Positions 16,672 through 26,124 of a DNA stretch of 64,000 nt are shown here, one piece after another. Both the position numbers and the translations under genes were made by a program. Source of the stretch: JBBIRG01 sp964410965. Lineage in GTDB: Bacteria > CLD3 > SB21 > JBBIRG01. Where the stretch lies: positions 62,001 through 126,000 of the forward strand of contig CAYPIY010000003.1 in assembly GCA_964410965.1 (NCBI GenBank). The letters are read 5' to 3'. The stretch's first letter is position 1. Every line of letters starts with the position of its first letter. Under the pieces are notes generated by a model. It was not told the DNA's origin and did not search any database. It saw nothing but the letters and a program-made list of their open reading frames with translations.

Positions 16672-18468
16672 TTATTTTTTCCTGTTCAGGATGCCGTCGA
16701 GAATCGACCTTTCTCCGGGTTTGGCTTCCGGGTTTTCCCTGATGCGGACTTCCGCGGAAAGGTTCGGGCGAATCCTTCCGTTAAGCCGTTTCACGGATCC
16801 GTTCCGTTCGATAGTTATTTCAATCGTATCCTTGACTTTCAGTTTTTTGAGGCTTTCCAGCAGGGTCCGTATACTGTCCAGGTCGGCAGGAACGGGCCTG
16901 AGCTGAAGATGCGTGACAACATCTCCCGCCTGAAGTCCGATCGCCGTCGCGGTGGACTGGTCGCTGACGGACATGACGGTCAGCTGATTGTTTTCGTCCA
17001 CGTCAAAATTCCACCCGTAAAAGGGATGATAGATTTCCTCGTATAACAGGCCGGCTTTCTTGAAATACTTTTTGGCCGGTATCAATTTCTTCGCGCGAAC
17101 GTAATTGCGGTGCAGCGATTTCATGTTGACTTCCGAAGCGTCCTTCAGGATCGAGAGAAAATCCTTCTCCTCATAACTCTTATTCTTCCGCGCATAGTGA
17201 TGGTTCAGGTAAATCATGATGTCATCGAGGGATTTGCGGTTATCGGTCTCCTCGCGGCAGTAAATGTCAAGGACGAACCCGATAAGCGCCCCTTGTGAAT
17301 ACATGACCGGCGCTACGCCAATGACGCCGGCACGCAGGCTTAGTTTCTCAAGATTGTCCAGTCCCCGCTGATAAGCCAGCATGCTCATTTCATTCAAAAA
17401 ATCCTGGGGCTGCCATAGTCCGGTCCGGACCATGGTCAGTTTTGCGTAATATTCCGTAAGCCCCTCTATGAACCATAAATGCTTGAGCCGAACGGTATCC
17501 TGGTAATCAAAGGTTTTCAGCTGATGGAACGTAAACCGCTTGGGATTCCAGCAATGAAAAAACTCATGGGCGATAATCAGCGGATAAAGGCTTTTTCGGA
17601 GATTGCGGACATGGATCGGCGGCTGCATGAAGTAAACGGATGAGTTCCGGTGTTCCATCGCACCGTAATACTGACCCCGCGAAATGAAGTGAAAAATGAA
17701 AAGATAGCGTTCAAAAGGCGTTTCACCGAATAAGTTGGTCTGATAATCGACGGCCTTCCGTGTATAATCCATGAGCGAATCCATGGGAATGTCCCATTCG
17801 GAATTCACCACCATATCGTATCTGGCATTATTGACAAAAAAAGAGTACGGCCTGAGTTTTGAGTCACCTGCGATAAACGGGCAGTCGATCAGTTCATCAT
17901 AATCGACCGCGCGGAACCTGTGGATACCGGTACTGTCCAGTGCGCACCAGAGATTCCATTGATCCGGGATCCTGTAATTCACATGGCAGGTTGTTTCCTT
18001 ATGTCCTTTCAGGTAACCGAAAACCGTCGGTCCGTTAGCGTACACAAAATGAGGTTTGATTTCATTCAGTGTCGGGGCCAGGGAAGCCACGCTGTCTTCC
18101 GGTATGTCCCGGAGCGTGTACCGGATCGTGGCTAAGCGGGAGGACAAATAAACCGTCCACTCATTGGACGAGCGCCTGTAAACCGGCAGCGGCTGGCCGT
18201 CCGTGTCTGATGCCTCAAAGTCTGTGATCCACTTGCCGAAGTCGGAAACAATATAATCGCCGGGGGCCCACGCCGGCATGTAGAAAGTCGCTGTGGTATC
18301 CTGAAAGTTCCGTATGTCCATCCGAACCCCGATCTGTCCGTTCGCCGGATTCGTCAGGTCGACCGTGTATTCGAGTGAAACCGATTGAGCCTGAAGTAAA
18401 GGCATGGAAGCAAGCTGAAAAAATACGATGCAAACGAACCTGCGGGCGCTTTTGAAACTCAACTTCAT
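16672..18468 (-). CDS. M61-family (glycyl aminopeptidase-like) secreted metallopeptidase
   Basis: A 598-residue protein with a signal peptide (cleavage near the first 27 residues, after LLQAQ). It has an N-terminal beta domain, a zinc peptidase core with HEFFHCWNP (His301, Glu302, His305) and the third ligand in EGLTEYY about 45 residues later, then a C-terminal PDZ domain (about 490-560, AIGLQAGDVVTHL). This is the complete M61 layout, so it is likely active in the periplasm. AGGGAGC precedes ATG 18468. It follows the glycogen-synthase-like gene on the same strand with a 37-bp gap. Confidence 0.92.
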   Translation of the reverse strand: MKLSFKSARRFVCIVFFQLASMPLLQAQSVSLEYTVDLTNPANGQIGVRMDIRNFQDTTATFYMPAWAPGDYIVSDFGKWITDFEASDTDGQPLPVYRRSSNEWTVYLSSRLATIRYTLRDIPEDSVASLAPTLNEIKPHFVYANGPTVFGYLKGHKETTCHVNYRIPDQWNLWCALDSTGIHRFRAVDYDELIDCPFIAGDSKLRPYSFFVNNARYDMVVNSEWDIPMDSLMDYTRKAVDYQTNLFGETPFERYLFIFHFISRGQYYGAMEHRNSSVYFMQPPIHVRNLRKSLYPLIIAHEFFHCWNPKRFTFHQLKTFDYQDTVRLKHLWFIEGLTEYYAKLTMVRTGLWQPQDFLNEMSMLAYQRGLDNLEKLSLRAGVIGVAPVMYSQGALIGFVLDIYCREETDNRKSLDDIMIYLNHHYARKNKSYEEKDFLSILKDASEVNMKSLHRNYVRAKKLIPAKKYFKKAGLLYEEIYHPFYGWNFDVDENNQLTVMSVSDQSTATAIGLQAGDVVTHLQLRPVPADLDSIRTLLESLKKLKVKDTIEITIERNGSVKRLNGRIRPNLSAEVRIRENPEAKPGERSILDGILNRKK

Positions 18469-18505
18469 ACAGGGCTCCCTGTTAGGGTATGGGCTTCGAT
18501 ATGGG

Positions 18506-19969
18506 TTATTTGAGGCGGCTCAACGCCTTTTCGTACACTTTCACGACCTGGGGTAATGACCGATTCCAGCTGAGATCGTATTTCATCATTTTCGTGATCA
18601 TACCTTCCCATTTTTCGGTATTTGTGTAAGCAGTACGGATTTCCTGGAACAAGCGGGAGATTTCTTTTTTAGAGTCAAAGATCAGGGCATGGCCTGACAG
18701 GGACTTCACCTGAACCGGTTCAAACAGCGACGACAGGTCCGAGTGTTTCGCGATCACCGGTATGGAGCCATAATGAATCCCGTTCATGATGTGCCGCTGG
18801 CCGAAATAATCGGTCGCAGGTGTGTAGAACAGGTCGCATACCGAGTAAAAAAGAGGTTTCATCTGATCGTCCGGGTCCACCAGTGAGTGAATGCGATGCC
18901 CCGGTGTTTTGGAATTGTGCTGTTTGAAACCGGTGTGGCTGGCGGGGTTCTTGTCGGAAAGGATCAGGATCTGAGCCGGTATGTCTTTGATGCTTTTCAG
19001 AAAATCGGTGATGTCACCGGCATCCTGGTCAAACTGTTCGGTAAGAATGCCGAGGATCAATTCGTCGACTTTGAATCCGGTGCGCCGGTCCTCGATGAAC
19101 GCTTCCCGGTTGGCTTTCCGCCGGTAATATTTTTCCGAGGTGTAGGACTTGGCGAGCGCGTTGTTGTTTGGATTCCAGAGCTGGTAATTCGCTCCCTGGG
19201 GAACGTCAAACAGGTTTTTGCACGTGGCGATAATCTTTTCCGCATCGGTTTTCGGCTGGGACATGGATTTCAGCCTTTTCTCATAGGAGGAGATCATGAC
19301 CGCATCCGCGCACTGAAGCCCGGTTTTCAGGAAACTGAACCTGTTGCCGTGCAGATATTTCGCCGCCTCAGCTGTACCGGATTCCAGTCCTGTGATGTGC
19401 AGGGCGGATTTGTCAAACAGGCCTGCATCGCCCGGTTCGCTGACGGAAAAGACCAGGGCTGTTTTCCTGAAAAAATTATTCTGTTTTTGTTCCCTGCGGA
19501 TCAGCGCCGCAAGGATTCCCGAGGGCCAGTCGCAGCAGTGGATCAGGTCCGGCTGCCAGCCGAGGGTTTTCAGGGTTTCGATCGCCGCTTTCGCCAGAAA
19601 TACAAAACGCTGATCGTTATCCTTGAAAGGCTGGCCGGTACGTTTGTCCCGGTACAGGTCGGGGCGTTTGAAAAACGGTTCATAATCCAGAAAGTACGTT
19701 TGCGTTTTGCTTTCGGGGAGAAAACCCGACTTAACCGATACAGGAAGGGATTTGTCCATGAACGAAACCGGCATGTCCTTGAGCCGGATAATGTCCCGGA
19801 TGATGTATTTACGCTCATTGATGACCGAGTATTTGGGCATCATGACGCGGACTTCATGTCCGTGATTCTGAAGGTAAATCGGGAGCGAGCCTGCCAGTTC
19901 CCCGCTCCGACCGCTTTTTACGAAAGGGTAAATTTCCGATGCCAGAAAGAAAATCTTTGATTTTCGCAT
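18506..19969 (-). CDS. Degenerate glycogen/starch synthase-like glycosyltransferase
   Basis: A 487-residue GT5-fold protein recognisable from the N-terminal FLASEIYPFVKSG and the late LWNPNNN. Key positions differ from active GlgA: the KTGGL substrate loop reads KSGRS (18-22), HAHDW reads HCCDW (144-148), and the C-terminal EPCGLTQ motif, whose Glu is catalytic in the family, is replaced by TDYFGQR (386-392). The protein is full length and undamaged, so it appears maintained for a different or non-catalytic role. GAGG is 8 bases before ATG 19969. It lies 18 bp downstream of galT, in one operon. Confidence 0.78.
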   Translation of the reverse strand: MRKSKIFFLASEIYPFVKSGRSGELAGSLPIYLQNHGHEVRVMMPKYSVINERKYIIRDIIRLKDMPVSFMDKSLPVSVKSGFLPESKTQTYFLDYEPFFKRPDLYRDKRTGQPFKDNDQRFVFLAKAAIETLKTLGWQPDLIHCCDWPSGILAALIRREQKQNNFFRKTALVFSVSEPGDAGLFDKSALHITGLESGTAEAAKYLHGNRFSFLKTGLQCADAVMISSYEKRLKSMSQPKTDAEKIIATCKNLFDVPQGANYQLWNPNNNALAKSYTSEKYYRRKANREAFIEDRRTGFKVDELILGILTEQFDQDAGDITDFLKSIKDIPAQILILSDKNPASHTGFKQHNSKTPGHRIHSLVDPDDQMKPLFYSVCDLFYTPATDYFGQRHIMNGIHYGSIPVIAKHSDLSSLFEPVQVKSLSGHALIFDSKKEISRLFQEIRTAYTNTEKWEGMITKMMKYDLSWNRSLPQVVKVYEKALSRLK

Positions 19970-19987
19970 AACGAACGACCTCTCATA

Positions 19988-21013
19988 CTAGATAAGACCT
20001 TTAATCTTGACTTCACGCAGATATGCGGCGGCTTCTTCGGGGGGTGTGGGATTGATGTAAAACCCGCTTCCCCACTCAAAACCCGCCAGCTTGGTTAATT
20101 TTGGAACTATTTCAAAATGCCAGTGATAGGCGGCATGTCCTTGCTTGGAATTGACCGGCGCGGTGTGAAGCATGTAATTGTAGGGCGGATGATCAAGCGC
20201 CTGCTTGAGGCGGTAGAGCACTTCCCTGAAAAGCGTCCCGAGCGCAGGAAAATGGGCCACGTCTTCTGATTCAAAACTGGACTGATGGTGCTTCGGCAGG
20301 ATCCAGGTTTCAAAGGGAACGCGGGAAGCATATGGCTCAAAGGCTATGAACAGGTCGTTTTCAGCCACAATTCGTTTCGCGTCCCGGATTTCCTGGCGGA
20401 TGATGTCGCAGTATATGCACCGGTCTTTCATGTCAAAATGCTGTTCGGTGCCCTGAAGCTCTTCCTGCACCACACGGGGCACGACCGGGGTCGCGATAAG
20501 CTGGGAGTGCGTGTGTTCCACAGTCGCGCCCGCCGCGAATCCCTGGTTCTTGAAAATCAGGATGTACCGGAACCGGGTGTCGCGTTTCAGGTCGAGAATC
20601 CGTTCGCGGTAAGCGTGCAGCATCCACTCGAATTCCTGCGGATGAAGGTCGGTGAGGTCTTTCTGATGGTCGGGGGTTTCGATAATGACTTCGTGCGCAC
20701 CGATACCGTCCATCAGGTCAAACATGCCGTCCCCGCGGGGGTTGATCTCCCCCTCGATATGAAGAGCGGGATATTTGTTCGGTACCACGCGAAGTCTCCA
20801 CCCGGGGGTGTTCATGTCACCGTTCGGCCGGCCGTAAGTGAGAATCTCGCCCGGGGTGCTGGACTCATTGCCTGCGCAGAACGGACAGTGCGCACTGGTT
20901 CGATGCGTTTCGTCATGGGGAAAATCGGAAGGGCGCTTGCCGCGCTCTTTGGAAATGATAACCCAGCGGCTCACAATGGGATCCTTGCGAAGTTCAGAAA
21001 TCCACGTGTTCAT
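19988..21013 (-). CDS. galT: Galactose-1-phosphate uridylyltransferase
   Basis: GalT exchanges UMP between UDP-glucose and galactose-1-phosphate (Leloir pathway). The 341-residue protein shows zinc-site cysteines C43/C46 (CPFC), a second CIYC, the active-site H-T-H triad (His167-Thr-His169 in EHTHSQ; the second His is the usual nucleophile) and a C-terminal HWHFEIVPK. HTH instead of HPH is common in the shorter bacterial/archaeal members, which may act on other sugar-1-phosphates. An upstream palindrome at 21112 may regulate it. It is followed directly by the GlgA-like gene. Confidence 0.92.
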   Translation of the reverse strand: MNTWISELRKDPIVSRWVIISKERGKRPSDFPHDETHRTSAHCPFCAGNESSTPGEILTYGRPNGDMNTPGWRLRVVPNKYPALHIEGEINPRGDGMFDLMDGIGAHEVIIETPDHQKDLTDLHPQEFEWMLHAYRERILDLKRDTRFRYILIFKNQGFAAGATVEHTHSQLIATPVVPRVVQEELQGTEQHFDMKDRCIYCDIIRQEIRDAKRIVAENDLFIAFEPYASRVPFETWILPKHHQSSFESEDVAHFPALGTLFREVLYRLKQALDHPPYNYMLHTAPVNSKQGHAAYHWHFEIVPKLTKLAGFEWGSGFYINPTPPEEAAAYLREVKIKGLI

Positions 21014-21111
21014 ATGATCATTGCACCTGTTCCGCTATATATTGTCCCATATCCTTATAATTTACGAAAATATCTAAAAAAAGACAAACATAAAAAAAAA
21101 TCATAAACCTT

Positions 21112-21125
21112 TGCGGGTACCCGCA
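21112..21125. promoter_or_regulatory. 14-bp perfect palindrome upstream of galT
   Basis: TGCGGGTACCCGCA reads the same on both strands, in an otherwise AT-rich leader about 100 bp before the galT start. It has no loop and no adjacent T run, so a terminator is unlikely; a dimeric repressor operator is a reasonable guess. No regulator gene is adjacent. Confidence 0.35.
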
Positions 21126-21260
21126 CCCGGATTCATTTATTCTGAACGTTGATCCTGAAAAACCTGTCGGGGTTCCGGCTGTTTACGCTTTGCTTTATTC
21201 CTGTACACAGGGAATTCACGGCCCCGGACCGGGCGGAACGCTACGGGGATCTCTGAATCG

Positions 21261-22202
21261 CTAGGGATTAAAAATTCCAAGACCGCAGAATACCGACATT
21301 CTCAGCAGGGGAAACATGATCTCGTGATGGCCGGTAATCGCATAACCTGAGCCGCTGCCAAGGGTGGGCCGCTGGACAACGTTTTCCGTGGGACGGTAAT
21401 GCTGAACCATGTCCATGTTGACCGTGGTAATGTTATTCAGCGGATAACCCAGATTGCGGGCAACCGAAACCGCTTTGATGAAGATTTCCGGAAGGATTAC
21501 CGCCGAACCAAGATTGATCCAGACGCCGCCGTCCAATGAACTAACAATACCGGTAAGCCTGCGGTAATCACGGAACGTGACATCGCCCAGCGATTTGCCG
21601 TCAGCGGATGGATGCATGTGAATGATGTCGGTGCCAAGCGCGACATGAATAGTCACCGGAACATCCAGCCGATTACCTGCTGCAAGGATACTGTAAGATG
21701 CATGCGGATTTTTTTCATCAATAATTAATTTTCCGACAGCTTCGCCGTAACCGATGTTATGGTTCATTCCAATTTGAGCCGCCTCATTCAGCGCGCGTCC
21801 TGTTTCCTCAGCCATGCCGAACCGTCCGGTCCTGATTTCCTCCGCTACGTCCTCGGAAGTTTCCCCGATCAGCGATATCTCGTAATCATGGATCGCGCCG
21901 GAACCGTTCATCGCGACCGCCGTAATGATCTTCCGCTGCATCAGGTCGATGATCAGCGGGCTCAGCCCGACCTTGATCACATGCCCGCCCATCGCGAGTA
22001 CAACGGGCCGTCCGTTGCGGTGCGCCTGTGCAATCGCCCCGGCGACCGATTTAAGGTTTTTCACGGCAAGAAAATCAGGCAGATGATCCAGATAGTTCTG
22101 AAAATTACGGTCTGGCAGAACAGGTTTAGCGAAGTCTTTAATAGTGACTTTGTTCTTCCGTTCCCGGATCGGGTAGGTTTTGATCGAATTGAAATTAATC
22201 AT
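21261..22202 (-). CDS. Conserved protein, possibly deoxyhypusine-synthase-like
   Basis: About 313 residues with no signal or membrane span. Conserved-looking blocks are AMGGHVIKVGLSPLIIDLM, MNGSGAIHDYEISLIGETSEDV and HVALGTDIIHMHP. The first two recall the NAD-binding fold of deoxyhypusine synthase, where a GGIEED-like turn follows the helix, but no catalytic Lys block is obvious, so I offer that only as a tentative relation. I prefer ATG 22202, with TTGGGA 9 bases upstream; a TTG at 22217 extends the frame. Its start is 23 bp from the stop of the propeller kinase gene, same strand. Confidence 0.55.
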   Translation of the reverse strand: MINFNSIKTYPIRERKNKVTIKDFAKPVLPDRNFQNYLDHLPDFLAVKNLKSVAGAIAQAHRNGRPVVLAMGGHVIKVGLSPLIIDLMQRKIITAVAMNGSGAIHDYEISLIGETSEDVAEEIRTGRFGMAEETGRALNEAAQIGMNHNIGYGEAVGKLIIDEKNPHASYSILAAGNRLDVPVTIHVALGTDIIHMHPSADGKSLGDVTFRDYRRLTGIVSSLDGGVWINLGSAVILPEIFIKAVSVARNLGYPLNNITTVNMDMVQHYRPTENVVQRPTLGSGSGYAITGHHEIMFPLLRMSVFCGLGIFNP

Positions 22203-22225
22203 ACACATTATTCCCAATGAATCGT

Positions 22226-25200
22226 TTATTGTCTTTTAAGCGGAAGTGTAATCGTAAACGCTGATCCTTTTCCGGGTTCGCTGCGGACTTCGATGTTGCC
22301 GTTGTGTTTCTGGATGATTCCATAAGTTTCAGTCAAACCCAGCCCCCTTCCCATACCGATTCTTCTTGTGGTGAAAAAGGGATCGAATATTTTCGCCTTT
22401 ATGTCTTTGTTCATGCCGATTCCGTTGTCCTCTATGGTGACGCGGATTGAATCCTGACCGGCCGGAAGCGTTCTTATCACAATCACTCCGTTTTCCTTCG
22501 GAATAATTTTCTCTTCTTCCGCGTCATGTATTGCCTGTACGGCGTTGATAAGAACGTTGTACCAGCAAAGATTGATTTCCTCAGCGATACAGGAGACCGC
22601 AAGACTGTCAAGCGCGGGATCAAAATTTTTCTCAATCCGGATTTCCGGATGCTGTTTGAAAAACAAATCGAGAACCGTATCGAGTTCCCGGTGAATATGA
22701 ATGTCCTTAAAATCCGACTGATGCAGTTTGGAGAAATTCCGCAGTTGTTCCACGATGGTTTTTATTCTCTGCGTTCCGTTAATGGAAATGTCGACAGATT
22801 CGGCAAGCTCATTCATTAAATTATCGATACCAGTATCAGAAGCCGAATTACGGCATTCGCCGATGGCTTGTTTCATGATATCCAGATTACTCTGAATGAA
22901 TCCCACCGGGTTATTGATTTCATGCGCGATCCCCGCGACCATCTCGCCCAGCGACGCCATTTTGCTCGCGTGAATCAGCTGAACCTGAGCCTGCTTCAGT
23001 TCGAGGGTTCGTTCTTCGACTTTGGTTTCAAGTTCCCGGGAACGCTTTTTCAGTCTGAGCGTCCGCCAGTATATGACTCCGTATACAGAACCGGTCATTA
23101 ACAATCCGTAAACCGTCCATGCCCACCAGGTGTGCCAGAGCGGAGGAGAAAGAACCAGTATCAAGGAGGCGCCTGTTTCATTCCAAACGCCGTCATTATT
23201 AGAAGCGATTACCCTGAAGACATATTCACCGTAAGGCAGGTTGGTATACTGAACTGAACGGACGTTGCTGGGCGAACTCCAGTTCGGGTCAAAACCCTGC
23301 AACTGATACTGAAACATGACATTTTCAGGATAGAGAAGGCTTAACGCCGTGTATTCAATCGTTAATCGTTTTGTTGCCGGTGGAATATCCAGACGTGTCG
23401 GATTGTCGGTTATTGAATCATCGGCGATGATCCGTTCGATATAAACGGGCGGTTTAACGGAATTAAGGACAGAAGATTTAGGATTGATTTTAGCGACTCC
23501 GTTGATAGTCGGAAACCACAATGATCCATCGGGCATTTTAAGCGCCTTCGATGTCGCGGTGCCTTCTGTTTCCTTGAGACCGTTTTTTTTTGTCAGCAGG
23601 GAATAATCCACATCGGCCTGGTTCCCGTCAAGAAAATCATTCAGGCTTTTTGAGGATATGACCAGCAATCCTGTTGACGTGTGGCTCCAGAAAGATCCCT
23701 CATCATCCTCAACAATGTCGAACGGTGAATCGGCCGGAAATCCCTCGCGCTGGGTCCAGTATGAAAAATTTCCGTTCTTGAATCTCGTGATTCCGCCGTT
23801 AATAGCTATCCATGCGGTTCCTACCCGGTCAAAGTAAACCTGGAAAACGATTTCGCTTTTAAATCCCGTTTTGTCGTTATGAACTTCAACGGTGCCGTCC
23901 TGGCGGATAATGTTCAAACCTCCGCCGCTGGTTCCGATCCACAACCGGCCCGCGGTATCTTCAGAAATGGACATGATGAAATTGGAACCGAGTCCGTTCA
24001 GCGTGGAATATTGCATACCATCTGACATTCTGAAAATTCCCTCGCCTCGCGTGCCGACCCAGATATTTCCTTTCGAATCCTCAAAGACGGCCCGTACACG
24101 GTCGTCTTTAAGGCCGCTTTGTTTGCTGAACCAGGTTTCCCGCCCGGCAGCGTCAATTTTCAGCAGACCGCCGTAAGCCCCGATCCAGATATTCCCTTTC
24201 GAATCCCGGGTGATATGGCGTATTCTGCGGCTGACAAGATTCTGCTTCACGGGAAAGGGAGAAATATTCCCGTCACGGATGACGTCGATCAGGCCGTCGT
24301 CAAACCCGGCGAGAATGGCGTGGCTGTCGAGCGCACATAACGCGTTGCAGATTTTTCCGCGGAATCCTTCATGAATGGAAAAATGCGTGAGCTTGGTATC
24401 CTTGATCCTGTGAAGTCCGCCGCGGTAACTGGTGACCCAGAGACTGCCTTCCTTATCGAGCGCCATGCTGAACGCGTAGCGGATGGGAGAGCCGTTCTGC
24501 GGGGTCAGGAATTCAACCTGATCCGTAATCGGATGAACACGCCCGACTCCGCCTGTCATAGCCACCCAGATATAACCCGCGTGGTCTTCAACGACCTTGA
24601 AACAATCGTACCCGCGTGTTTCCCTTAGAAAACGCATCTGCCGCCCCTCCCACCGGCACAAACCCTGCGCAGTTGAGATCCATAAGCGGTTCTTTGAGTC
24701 GACACTGATGGAATTCACGATCGCCGACGGCAACGGCTGTTCCAGCGGAATCATCCGGTCGTTCTGAAGGAAGAAGACGCCTTTGCCTTCGGTGGAGAAC
24801 CACATCACGCCGTCGTGCGTCTGAGCGATGCCGATGACCGTTGGGTTCGCGCCGCCCGGAATGACATCATACCGCCGGAATGCCTTGCGGTCGTATCGGT
24901 AAACGCCGTGCTGCTGGGTGCCAAACCAGATGACATTATCGCGGTCCACAAACGGTTTTTTAATGAACGGGACATCGGCTGAATCGGGAAAATGCGGAGT
25001 GAATGACTGATGTTTACAGGACACCAGTCCATTGCCCTGCGTACCGATCCACAGTGTGCCGTCGCGGTCTTCGGCGAGATCCTCAAAAATATTATTTTTC
25101 AGAAATGGAATATTCTTCGTATTGAACAGCGTGAACCGCGCGCCGTCGAACCGGATCAGCCCGTTGAAACTTGAGATCCAGATATACCCGTCCGATGCCT

Positions 25201-25372
25201 GAGTGATGTACAGCAGCCCGTTCGACGGCAGTCCGTCCTGGTTGTCCCAGCTGTCGATGATGTACTGGGTGATTTTTTTTTCCGGATCGAATTGATGCGA
25301 GGTTTTGTCCTGAGCCGTTGCGGACAGAATTATAACAAAAAACAAGAGTATGGAGGTTATACATTGTTGCAT
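22226..25372 (-). CDS. Two-component propeller sensor histidine kinase (Reg_prop / Y_Y_Y)
   Basis: A 1048-residue membrane kinase. After a signal peptide (about 1-20) come some twelve to fourteen Reg_prop blades (DGYIWISS, DGTLWIGT, KGNIWVGT and similar) forming a periplasmic double propeller to about residue 650. Then follow a Y_Y_Y domain (about 670-740, YQLQGFDPNWS), one membrane span (about 745-765), HisKA with His817 in GIAHEINNPVGF, and HATPase_c (N-box INAVQAI, G1 DNGIGM, G2 GRGLGL). There is no receiver or AraC domain at the C-terminus, unlike the Bacteroides hybrid versions, and no partner regulator is next to it. Confidence 0.94.
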   Translation of the reverse strand: MQQCITSILLFFVIILSATAQDKTSHQFDPEKKITQYIIDSWDNQDGLPSNGLLYITQASDGYIWISSFNGLIRFDGARFTLFNTKNIPFLKNNIFEDLAEDRDGTLWIGTQGNGLVSCKHQSFTPHFPDSADVPFIKKPFVDRDNVIWFGTQQHGVYRYDRKAFRRYDVIPGGANPTVIGIAQTHDGVMWFSTEGKGVFFLQNDRMIPLEQPLPSAIVNSISVDSKNRLWISTAQGLCRWEGRQMRFLRETRGYDCFKVVEDHAGYIWVAMTGGVGRVHPITDQVEFLTPQNGSPIRYAFSMALDKEGSLWVTSYRGGLHRIKDTKLTHFSIHEGFRGKICNALCALDSHAILAGFDDGLIDVIRDGNISPFPVKQNLVSRRIRHITRDSKGNIWIGAYGGLLKIDAAGRETWFSKQSGLKDDRVRAVFEDSKGNIWVGTRGEGIFRMSDGMQYSTLNGLGSNFIMSISEDTAGRLWIGTSGGGLNIIRQDGTVEVHNDKTGFKSEIVFQVYFDRVGTAWIAINGGITRFKNGNFSYWTQREGFPADSPFDIVEDDEGSFWSHTSTGLLVISSKSLNDFLDGNQADVDYSLLTKKNGLKETEGTATSKALKMPDGSLWFPTINGVAKINPKSSVLNSVKPPVYIERIIADDSITDNPTRLDIPPATKRLTIEYTALSLLYPENVMFQYQLQGFDPNWSSPSNVRSVQYTNLPYGEYVFRVIASNNDGVWNETGASLILVLSPPLWHTWWAWTVYGLLMTGSVYGVIYWRTLRLKKRSRELETKVEERTLELKQAQVQLIHASKMASLGEMVAGIAHEINNPVGFIQSNLDIMKQAIGECRNSASDTGIDNLMNELAESVDISINGTQRIKTIVEQLRNFSKLHQSDFKDIHIHRELDTVLDLFFKQHPEIRIEKNFDPALDSLAVSCIAEEINLCWYNVLINAVQAIHDAEEEKIIPKENGVIVIRTLPAGQDSIRVTIEDNGIGMNKDIKAKIFDPFFTTRRIGMGRGLGLTETYGIIQKHNGNIEVRSEPGKGSAFTITLPLKRQ

Positions 25373-25434
25373 AATAGCAAATATCGAAATTTATTCATAC
25401 GATAGCAACAGGAAAATCATTGTACGATTTAATC

Positions 25435-26124
25435 TTATTCCATCACACGGATCATCCACTGATGCAGAGGCGCCATATCTTTGAATATTTTAAAGCTGTA
25501 CGGAATGATATCTTCCTTATTGAGTTCGTTGATGTCCCTGCGCGAGTGATAACAATAAAAACCGTTGAACAAAAGGTATTCAGCGTTCACATGATCTTTA
25601 GGAAAATCTTTCGGATGTTTTTTATAATGAATATCCCCGAACGCGTAATTCCTCGATAATTTCTGTACGATTCCGCGGAACACTTTTCCTTCATCCGGGT
25701 CAGTAATGGCTTCGCGGAAGTTCTGCAATTGTTCTTTTGAAAAAAGATACATGCCGACGCCCAGCATGAAGAGTTTGGGCTCGATGTGAAAGTAAAACCC
25801 TGACGTTTCCAGACGGTTCTGTTTTCCTTCCCAGAAATAAATGCCGAGGTTGGTTTTATAAGGCGTCTTGTCTGAACTGAAGCGGGTGTCACGGTTCAGG
25901 CGGAATATCGAACGGTTGACCTTCGGATCGGAGATGATGCCCGGTACAACCGATTGCAGCTGCTGCCCCATGAGAAACACGAATTCCTGTGCAGGACGCA
26001 TAACCGATTCCTCAAAATCATCTTTATGAGAGTTGAACCACTCACGATTGTTGTTCTTGTCAAGCTTGCCGAGAAATCTGGCAGTGGTTTTGACAAAATT
26101 ACTTAACGTCTGATTGGATGACAT
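25435..26124 (-). CDS. DUF2461 family protein
   Basis: A 229-residue cytoplasmic protein of the TIGR02453/DUF2461 family: NNNREWFNSHKDDFEE near the N-terminus, FRLNRDTRFSSDKTPYKT near residue 75, and a GFYFHIEP block near 105. The family is widespread but has no established biochemical function. AGGGGAT precedes ATG 26124. It is the last normal-composition gene before the low-GC block. Confidence 0.9.
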   Translation of the reverse strand: MSSNQTLSNFVKTTARFLGKLDKNNNREWFNSHKDDFEESVMRPAQEFVFLMGQQLQSVVPGIISDPKVNRSIFRLNRDTRFSSDKTPYKTNLGIYFWEGKQNRLETSGFYFHIEPKLFMLGVGMYLFSKEQLQNFREAITDPDEGKVFRGIVQKLSRNYAFGDIHYKKHPKDFPKDHVNAEYLLFNGFYCYHSRRDINELNKEDIIPYSFKIFKDMAPLHQWMIRVME

